NCBI RefSeq assembly: GCF_040939455.1
Contig: NC_134112.1
Location: 21,602,501 to 21,666,500, forward strand
Direction: 5' to 3'
Length of the DNA: 64,000 nt
From: Microcebus murinus
Lineage: Eukaryota > Chordata > Mammalia > Primates > Cheirogaleidae
In this document: piece after piece, positions 56,598 through 64,000 of the stretch
Layout of the letters: the number at the start of each line of letters is the position of its first letter
Position numbering within the stretch: the first letter of the stretch is position 1
The notes under the pieces: model-generated
Databases searched by the model: none
What the model was told of the DNA's origin: nothing
What the model saw: only the letters and a program-made list of their open reading frames with translations
Translations under genes and position numbers: made by a program

Positions 56598-58778
56598 AGT
56601 GAGGCCACCCATGCCTGCACCCTGGCTTCAGCCCCGGCCCCAGCCCCAAGCAAGCACCACCATCACCAGTTTGCACCACTGGTCCCTGGACACGCTGCTG
56701 CTGCAGGGAAGGAAATCGGTACCACGCAAGTTGCAAGCAAGCCTCTCTGCCTGAGGAAAGTTTCCTCTGTGGCCGCCGGTGGGAATAGGCCCAGGATCTG
56801 GCTGCTGCCACTGAAGAATTAATTTATCCTGAAGCCACCATCAGGAGAGAAAAAAAATGGTAGATTAGAAGCAGCCCATTAACCCGCAGCTCCCAAGGAA
56901 AGAAGAGTACATAGGAAGCAGGTGCCTGTTTACAGACAGCTATTCTCTAAAAGGACATTGTAAAACCACAGAGAGCAGCATGGGACTCTCCATGTGGGTT
57001 AAAATACAAAAGGTGACAGGGCAATACATTTGATAATATCAAAGCATATGAGGGGCAGATTAGCAGGATAGAGCACTGGGGCACCATGCTCACCCTGCAG
57101 GCACTGTGGCCGAGTTGTGAGAGGGCTCTCTCCGCTACTACGTATTGGTGACCTGCACGGAGTCTACGCAGAGTCGCTGCACCAGACAAAAGGTGTAGTG
57201 GGGTTTGGACAGCAACTAAAGCCATCCTGGACTCTTGGGTTCATGGTACCAGATGAGCATGGGACACAGCTTTGTGGCAGTGGCCTTCATGTTGTCCCAC
57301 TGTGCTGGGGACGGAGAGGACTAATGGGAGGCTGTACCTGGTGACTGGAAGCCAAGTGCCCCTCCCAACAGTGCAGCAGGATCTGAGCATACAGATTCAA
57401 CCTGGGAGACTTGGGGCAACAGCTTCAGTGGGTCCTGGGAGAGCTCTGTGGTCCCTGGATGTTAGAACCAACTTCCACCCAGTTGACTTGGCATCTGGTC
57501 CCCAAGCCTGTGGAACAGCCTGCCACCTGCTTGGCCCTGACTCCACTCTCCAGGTCCCAACCGCCTGCTGCCTGCTCAGCCCTGACCCTGCTCTCCAGGA
57601 TAGATCAACCCCGTTGCCCCCATCGCCCTGCTCCTGGCTCTGAGCCCCTGCTCAGAAGCCCTGCTTCTGGCTCCTCCCCAGTCTTGGCTCAGAGGCTCAC
57701 ACGCCAGAGTCCAAGCCTCCACTTCTGTGTCTCCAGAGCTTCTTTCAGGCCTGGAACACCACCCCGAGATTCCAGCACCACACCTGGGCTCCAAGACCCC
57801 ACCCTGGGTCCTCCACCACTGCTATAGGAACTGCTCCAAAGTCCAGCACCCTGCCAGGGACCACCCAGTCTCTAGTTGCCAGTACACTGGGACCTGGCTT
57901 GAGCAAACACCCACATCCTGGAAACTCAGGACCACTGCCTGGATAGCTTCACCTAGCTGCCACTGTCACCTCTGTGGGGAGACCCTGGGCAGAGCAATCC
58001 CCACAACACCAGCCTCAGTGAAAAGGGTCATGTTCAGCTCCTGACTAGAACATCCTACAACTATCCAGGGTGAACAGCCCAACACTCAGCACAAACAACA
58101 TCCAGCACAGGCTTGAACAGAGGCAATCACAGGTGAACAGATCAAATCAGAACAGCTGCATCACAGGCTTCTAGTGCACACACCCTTCCCCTGCCACATC
58201 ACCATTCCAGAGTAGGTTTAAAAAGCACCATTTAGGGACCTCCCTTCTTCTAATTAAGCAAGTGACTTCCCAGCACAGAACAAGTGCCCTGCAAGCCTGT
58301 TAGCCCTGAGTCAAGAAAACAGGTTTCAGATGAGAAGAAACCAGCAAAAGAACCCTGTCAACATGAAAAATCAAAACAGATAAACACACCTAAGGGATCA
58401 CAGTGGAGCCACAGTAGCAAACCCAAACTACAAGGAAATTGTTGCAATGACAGAAATGGAATTCAGAATATGAATGGCAAATAAGAAGAATGGAATTGAA
58501 GAGAGAGTTGAAAACAACAAAAAGAGGCCAAAAAAAAAAAATTTCAGGAAATTAATGAAGAAATCACTAAAGAGCTAGACAACATAAGGAAAAATACAAT
58601 AGAACTCAAAGAAATGAAAGAGTCATTTAGGGGATTTCAGAACACAGCAGAAAGCATTAGCAATAGACTAAATGAAAGAGGAGAAAGAATCTCAGAGCTT
58701 GAAGACAAGGCTCTTGAGCTAACCCAGTCACTTAAAAAGGTAGAGAGGAGAATGAAAAAGGTGGAACAATCACTCATA
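56598..58778 (+). mobile_element. L1 5' UTR plus start of ORF1, 3'-truncated
   Basis: A GC-rich 5' UTR ('gtgaggccacccatgcctgc...' onward; C-rich body around 57.4-58.1 kb) is followed by A-rich ORF1 sequence. ORF1 is identifiable from about 58350 ('KGSQWSHSSKPKLQGN'-like reading) and from 58600 on as a coiled-coil segment with 'SISNRLNERGERISELED'. The two parts are in different frames, so the copy is broken. After about 58778 the sequence switches to another, older L1 ORF2. Ordinary L1 insertions lose their 5' end; this one keeps it and lacks the rest of ORF1, ORF2 and the 3' end. Confidence 0.8.
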
Positions 58779-58850
58779 GAAATAAGTCCAGTCACATATA
58801 TATGGATACTTGATGTATGACAGTTGGTGACTGTCATAAACTGATAAATG
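58779..58850 (+). pseudogene. Old L1 ORF2 fragment resumes
   Basis: 'agaaataagtccagtcacatatatatggatacttgatgtatgaca' matches ORF2 sequence a few hundred bases downstream of where the older L1 was broken at 56597. The same host element continues after the MLT1 at 59630. Confidence 0.7.
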
Positions 58851-58851
58851 A

Positions 58852-59628
58852 ATGGTTCCCCCAAAGATATCAGATCTTGATCCCTGGAACCTGTGAATGT
58901 TACCTTATATGGTGAAGTTTTTGCAAACATTATTAAGAACATTGAGATGAGAAAATTATACTGTATTGTCCAGGCAGGCTTCAAATGCCATCAAAGTGTC
59001 CTTATAAGAGAGAGGCAAAGGGGTATTGGGGCTATGTTGGTCAAAGAATACACAATTTCGGACAGGAGAAATAAGTTCAAGAGAGCAATTGTACAACATG
59101 GTAACAATAGTAAATAACAATGTATTATATTCTTGAAAATTATTGAGAGAATAGATTTAAAGTATTATCATCGCAAAAAAAAAGATAAATATGTGGGGTA
59201 ATACACATGTTAATTAGCTCAATTTAGCTATTCCACAATGTACCCATATTTCAAAACAACATGTTGTGCATGATAAATATATATAACTTTTAATTGTCAA
59301 TTAAAATGCATAAATAAATATTAAAATTAAAAATAAAGAGAGAGGCAAAGGGAGGTTACACACACAGAGGGGAAGATAACACGCAGATGAAGGCAGAGAG
59401 TGATGTGGCTACAAGTGGGAATGCTGGCAGCCACCAGGCTGGAAGAAGCAAGGAAAGGATTCCTGCCTCTGGAGGGAGTGCAGAAAACCAACACCCGATG
59501 TCAGCCAAGTGATACTAATCTTGGACTCTGGCCTCTAGAACTCTGAGATAATAAATTTCTGTTGCTTCAGTCACCAAGTTTGTGGATATTTGTTACAACA
59601 GCAACAGGAAACTAATACAGTAGCACTG
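58852..59628 (+). mobile_element. MLT1-type MaLR LTR, split by L1 3' end
   Basis: Starts 'gaatggttcccccaaagatatcagatcttgatccctggaacctgtgaatgttaccttatatgg', has 'gtccttataagagagaggcaaaggg', and after the nested insertion continues to 'ctcttgga...tctagaactctgagataataaatttctgttgcttcagtcaccaagtttgtgg' and 'caacaggaaactaatacag'. This is complete MLT1 order. Confidence 0.92.
59023..59335 (+). mobile_element. L1 3' end insertion with 17-bp target duplication
   Basis: A 313-bp, 5'-truncated L1 3' UTR ('tcaagagagcaattgtacaacatggtaacaatagtaaataacaatgtattatattcttgaaaatt...ttccacaatgtacccatatttcaaaac') with an A/T-rich tail. It is flanked by a perfect 17-bp duplication, AAGAGAGAGGCAAAGGG, at 59006-59022 and 59336-59352. 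It is inserted into the MLT1. Confidence 0.96.
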
Positions 59629-59629
59629 T

Positions 59630-61600
59630 GGATGGTGCTGGGTCAGCTGAATAGCCATATGGAAAACAATAAACCGTGGCCTCAACTTCACATCATATGT
59701 GAGTACTAATTTGAGATGAATCAAAAACCTAAATGTAAATGATTAAAAAAACATTAAAAAGATATTAGCTATTTTAAATATTTTAAATAGGGGAACATAT
59801 TCATGAACTTGGGGTAGATTATGATCTCTTCAATAGGGCCCCAGAAGTACTACCCATAAAAGAAATGATTGATCAGTTGGACTACACTAACATTAAGAAC
59901 TTCTTTTCATCAAAAGATTACACCGACAGAGTGAAATTGGAAGCCATATAAAGGGGAAGATATTATCAAATGTATATAACTTCCAAGAGATTTCTTTCTG
60001 GAAAATATTTTTTTAAAACACCTCTAATTCTACATAAGACTTTAAACTCAACAGAAGAATAGATAAAAGATTTGAGCAGGTACTTAACAAAAGAGAATAT
60101 TCAAATATCCATGTAAACATATAAAAAAGATATCCAATGTCATTATTCAACAGAGGATGAATATTAAAACCATAATAAAATACGCCACTGTGTAGGGGAC
60201 TGACATATATTTTCCTAGTTTAAGAATTAAATTTAGTAATGCACGTGCTCTGCCCAGAGCATTTAAAAGTAATATGTTCTGGAAAAGGCCCCTGTCACCT
60301 TGAGGCATAACAAAAACAAGGTGTTGCCTAGAGGCATAACAAAAGACCTGAGTTGCAAGTAAGCAAGAGCTACCCCGCCCCATGGCATTGGGGGGTCTGG
60401 AGGCCACATGATAACCACATTGTTCCTGTGATTGTTGCGTACACCCCATAAGATGGCTGGTTAGTCAATGACGGGTAAGACCCCTCAAGGGAGGGGCGAC
60501 CTAAGCCAGGCAAAGCCAGCGGGGTTCAGCTGAAGATCTTAGGGGGTCACACTAAGAGAAGCTGGGAATGAGAAATGCCCCCTGTGGCTCACCTTGCCCA
60601 TCCTTGCTAATCTCAGTCCACGATCTATGCCTATCGCCTAGAGCAACCACCTGGAGATTCTGAGCCAGGGGATATCTGCTTCCCTAAGGCTACACATTCT
60701 GGAATTTATGGCCATTGCTGAAGTGCCTGGGTGGTTACATACAAGGAACTAACTTTAATCTTTTAGGGTATAAAAATAAAACTGACCTGGTGTATTATCA
60801 CTCGAGTCAACCATCTGTATGTGTGTCCGTGTTTTTCTTTGTGTTCTGCATTTTCCTTTTGTGTTCTGTGTTCATCCTCCATCCTGTAAATGGGCCACAA
60901 CACCACTGCATACCCACAGGATAGCTAAAATTTAAAAGATTGATAATACTAAGTGTTGGTGAGGAAAATAAAACAATTATAAATTTTGTATGCTGCTGAT
61001 GGGAGTGTGCATTTGTACAGACACTTTGGAGTAGAATTTGGCTGTATCTCTTGAAATTTAACATATGCATACTCCATGACCCAAGAATTCCACTCTCATG
61101 CATATACCCAACAGAAATGTGTACATGCATACACACTAAAAACATGCATGTGAAGGTTCATGTCAGCATTATTTGTAGTAGTCACAAATTAGAAACAATC
61201 TAAATATTCATCAATAATAGAATAGATGAAAAAGTTGTGATATATTTATAAAAAGAAATATTACATAGCAATGAAAATGAACAAACTATTTCTACATGCA
61301 ATATGGATCTGGTATATAGTATTGAGAAAAATAAACTAGACATAAAACAATTTGTGCCATATGGTTCTATTTATATAAATAGCGAGAGTTTGAAAAATTC
61401 ATATGTCAAAGTCATAGTAGCTTCTTCTGGAGAGAAGAGAAAGGGAAGTTATCACAAAAGGATATAGAGATGGCTTCTAAGGTGCTGGTCATATTCTTTT
61501 ACATGGACTGAGTGGTGATCACATGACTATCACAATTCATCAATATATACATTTATGATTTATGTACTTTTCTGTTGTGTTTGCTACATTTCAATAAATG
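59630..61600 (+). pseudogene. Old L1 ORF2 3' part and 3' UTR, split by solo LTR
   Basis: 'gtgctgggtcagctgaatagccatatggaaaac', 'attgatcagttggactacactaacattaagaacttcttttcatcaaaagat' and 'aagatatccaatgtcattattc' are ORF2 C-terminal landmarks. After the LTR, 'acccacaggatagctaaaatttaaaagattgata...agtgttggtgagg' and 'ttcatgtcagcattatttgtagtagtcac' continue to the 3' end. Frames are broken throughout. Confidence 0.88.
60191..60902 (+). mobile_element. Solo LTR, 712 bp, class II-like
   Basis: Begins TGTAGGGGAC and ends GGCCACAACA, so it has TG/CA ends with a short imperfect inverted repeat. It is flanked by a perfect 6-bp target duplication, CCACTG, at 60185-60190 and 60903-60908. Removing it and one duplication restores continuous old L1. 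A TATA/AATAAA-like cluster ('gggtataaaaataaaac', about 60766-60782) precedes a GT- and pyrimidine-rich U5-like end, as expected for U3-R-U5. The 6-bp duplication favours a betaretrovirus-like (ERVK, class II) origin. No internal viral genes are present; the rest was presumably lost by LTR-LTR recombination. Confidence 0.85.
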
Positions 61601-61609
61601 TTTTTTAAA

Positions 61610-62345
61610 AAACATAAGAAAAAATATGAATAGTTATAAAGGAATCAGCAGAATGACTAGGTATCTGAAAAGAAAAAAAATGAACTTTGATGTCCTCATT
61701 CCATATATAAAAATTAATCTGAAAGATATAATAGACTTAAACATGAGACCCAGACAATAAAGATTTAGAAGAAAATATGGGAGAATATCTTTGCAACTCT
61801 GAGTGGACAAATATTTCTTTGACAGGACAAAAAAGAACTAATCATGACCAAAAAAGAGGATAAATTGGACTTGGTCAAAATTTAAATTTTTTACTTATAA
61901 AAAAAGAACATTAAGAAAATGAATAGACAAGGCACTGACTGGGTAAAATATTTGCAGTACACATATCTGACAAAGGACTTGCATCTGGAATATATAAAAA
62001 TCTTATATAAATTACAGTAAGACAATCAACAAGTCAATTTCTAAATGGGCCAAAAATTCAACAGACACTTCAAAGAAGATACAGGAGTGACTAACAGACT
62101 CATAAAAATGTGCTCAACCATATTATTCATCAGGGAAATGTAAACTAAAATGATAGTAAAATACTATTCCAAACCCACTGGAATAGTTAAAATCAAAAGG
62201 CCTGACAACATTAAATGATGACAAGGATGTGGAGCAACTAGAAATTTCATGTGTTGCTGATAAAATAGTATAATCACTTTGGAGAACAAATGGACACTTC
62301 CTAACACAGCTACTCAGTTGTTATGCATAATGAATATAATATCTG
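61610..62345 (+). pseudogene. Second old L1 ORF2 3' fragment
   Basis: 'gatgtcctcattccatatataaaaattaatctg', 'gaaaatatgggagaatatctttgcaactctgag' and 'aaatgggccaaaaattcaacagacacttcaaagaagatacagg' repeat the C-terminal ORF2 order already seen at 59630, so this is an independent copy placed head to tail. Broken frames. Confidence 0.85.
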
Positions 62346-62558
62346 TTCATTTTGCTGCAAGTTATTTATATCACAATTAAAGAGTAAGAGAAGTAGAAGG
62401 AGGAGGAAGGGAGAAAACTATCATGAGAAAAGAGAATGAGGACGTAAGAAAAACAAGCAGCAGGTGAAGAATGCTCATTGTAAGAATCTTCTTTTCTAAC
62501 CTCAGTAGAAGATGAGCAATGCAATGGCAGGAAAGTTAGTCTTTGTTCCTTGTTATTT
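62346..62558. other. Purine-rich spacer between L1 copies
   Basis: A GA-rich low-complexity patch (about 62383-62420); nothing else recognised. Confidence 0.5.
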
Positions 62559-62559
62559 T

Positions 62560-63665
62560 CTCCATTCTGTTTCCTTGTTTATGAACCACTGATCATATCC
62601 TTTGCCTATTCTCTATTGGGTTATTTGGTCTTTTCTTACTAATTTGCAGAAGTAGTTTATATAGTAAAGAAATTAGCCTACTATATAGTAAAATTTTGTG
62701 ATTTGAACTGCAAAAGTTTTCTCACTTTAGTGGTTGTTTCTGTGTTTATTACTTTGCCATATAAAAATGTATTGTTATTATGTAATTGCATTTATCTACA
62801 TTTTCCATTATGGATACCGGCTTTTGTTCACTCCTAAAAATGACACTCTAAGGATATACAACAGAATTATTTCATCATTTTCTGTAGTTTTGTTACCCGA
62901 ACATTAATATTTAATCAAACTAATTGATTACAGTATAAAATGTGAAGGAGGGACCCAAACTTGTTCTTTGTCCCCTACATGAATACCCAATTGTCCCAAT
63001 ACCAATAGCCTAACCCATTTTCCCCCAGTAATTTGTAATGCCCCATTTAAAATATACTAAGTTTTTATGCACATTGGGTTTGTTTCTTTACATTCCATGT
63101 TGTTGCATTGATTAGTTTGTGGACCAGTACCAGTCCATCTTAATTACTGTAGTTTTATAATACAGGATGTCCCAAGAGTCTCCATACACAGGAAAAATTT
63201 TGTAAGATTTTATAATCAATATTATGTAAATAAAGGTACATTTAGCTACACTTTCCCATTTTCCCTATGTATGATGACTTTTGGGACACCCTGTATATTT
63301 ATTATTCAGAATATTGTTTCTTTTCTAGAAATTATTCCAGTGAAACAATGAAATCATGTGTAAATGATGATTTTACCTCCACCCATATGATTTTTATATT
63401 TATCATTTTCTTTCTAAATAATGTTTTTTAAATGGTGATAGAGGGCAGCCTTGCCCTGTTCCCAACTTTCATGGAAGAGTTCCTACTGTTTTCACATTAA
63501 TCATGAAGCCTCCTTTTGGGGAGATATAAATATATTTTCTCATGTTAATGAAGTGTTTTATTTTATTTTAGTAGAATTTTTTTTGATGAAGAATGAATTT
63601 TTGATTCTATCAAGATTTTCTACTTTTGACCCACTAATACGATTAATTACATTAATAAACTTCCT
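62560..63665 (-). mobile_element. Old L1 ORF2 region, antisense, split by MITE
   Basis: 'tatcctttgcctattctctattgggttatttggtcttttc', 'cattgattagtttgtggaccagtaccagtccatcttaattactgtag' and 'gatagagggcagccttgccctgttcccaactttcatggaa' are antisense L1 ORF2 landmarks in order. A 131-bp MITE interrupts it at 63163. Confidence 0.8.
63163..63293. mobile_element. Mariner-like MITE, 131 bp
   Basis: Left end CAGGATGTCCCAAGAGTC and right end GACTTTTGGGACACCCTG are inverted repeats. The match extends with gaps to about 33 bp ('catacacaggaaaaat' versus the reverse of 'ttttccctatgtatg'). It is flanked by TA on each side (63161-63162 and 63294-63295), the Tc1/mariner target. No coding capacity. Sits within antisense L1. 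Confidence 0.85.
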
Positions 63666-63667
63666 GA

Positions 63668-63738
63668 ATTAGGGTTCTCCAGAGAAATGGAATCAATATC
63701 TATATAGAGAGAGTTTTCTTATAAAGAATTGGATTATG
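63668..63738 (-). mobile_element. Start of the LTR-like repeat seen at 29556
   Basis: 'gaattagggttctccagagaaatggaatcaatatctatatagagagag' matches the beginning of the repeat at 29556-30127. It is interrupted after about 70 bp by an Alu, and the remainder would lie beyond the window. Confidence 0.65.

Positions 63739-64000
<262 letters not shown>

Noticed and set aside
57272..57827. Proline-rich open frames of 123 and 138 codons
   Set aside because: They lie in the GC-rich L1 5' UTR, which is non-coding; openness is due to composition.
58284..58820. Two short frames that resemble parts of L1 ORF1
   Set aside because: They are pieces of one broken ORF1 in different frames, within a truncated L1; not independent genes.

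Overview
This window is nuclear DNA from a primate, most probably a strepsirrhine (lemur or galago group). The main evidence is several dimeric Alu elements. Some carry the strepsirrhine-type linker (an AATTGGCCAA-like motif before the second monomer) and the right-monomer ending with 'GGTTGCTGTGAGCTAGGCTGACGCC'-like spacing; others are old AluJ-type copies shared by all primates. MIR, L2, L3/CR1, MLT1, Tigger and L1M fossils give the expected mammalian background. A short piggyBac-like element flanked by TTAA, two copies of one short hAT-like element and a mariner-like MITE would fit a mouse-lemur-like genome, where lineage-specific DNA transposons are known. That species suggestion is inference.

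I find no convincing protein-coding gene, no tRNA or rRNA gene and no CRISPR array. The open frames are short, several begin at non-ATG codons, and the ones I can identify lie inside decayed transposons. The window reads as intergenic or intronic DNA.

Layout. 0-4.3 kb: MIR, MLT1 and L2 fossils. 4.3-6.9 kb: a nearly full-length Tigger1 with a decayed transposase, split by a 192-bp hAT-like MITE with a perfect 8-bp target duplication. 6.9-11 kb: mostly unique AT-rich sequence, with one stretch that looks like conserved non-coding DNA. 11.6-14.8 kb: a MER2/Tigger2-group element split by an Alu, then an ERVL-like LTR and decayed pol. 15-16.2 kb: two antisense L1 3' ends. 16.2-21.6 kb: mostly unique, GC-richer DNA. 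21.6-27 kb: L1, Alu, piggyBac-like MITE, L2, MER5, MIR and L3, plus an inverted pair of ~225-bp segments. 28.1-28.5 kb: the only CpG-island-like segment, containing a G-quadruplex motif. 29-46 kb: MIR, L2, L3, L1, Alu, a second hAT-like MITE and long unique stretches. 46.4-48.9 kb: another MER2-group element and unannotated DNA. 49-51.3 kb: antisense L1-like DNA containing a striking 172-bp inverted duplication. 51.4-54.6 kb: L2, MLT1, a homeodomain-motif-rich unique block, L1 and a THE1/MST LTR. 54.7-63.7 kb: a deeply nested L1 block containing a 5'-end L1 fragment, an MLT1 itself split by an L1 3' end, a 712-bp solo LTR and a mariner-like MITE. 63.7-64 kb: an Alu cut by the window end.

The most unusual features are structural: two local inverted duplications, several transposon insertions with readable target-site duplications, and an L1 fragment that keeps its 5' end and lacks its 3' end. 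Repeat family names rest on pattern recognition without a library search; boundaries of old repeats are approximate, while boundaries fixed by target duplications are exact.
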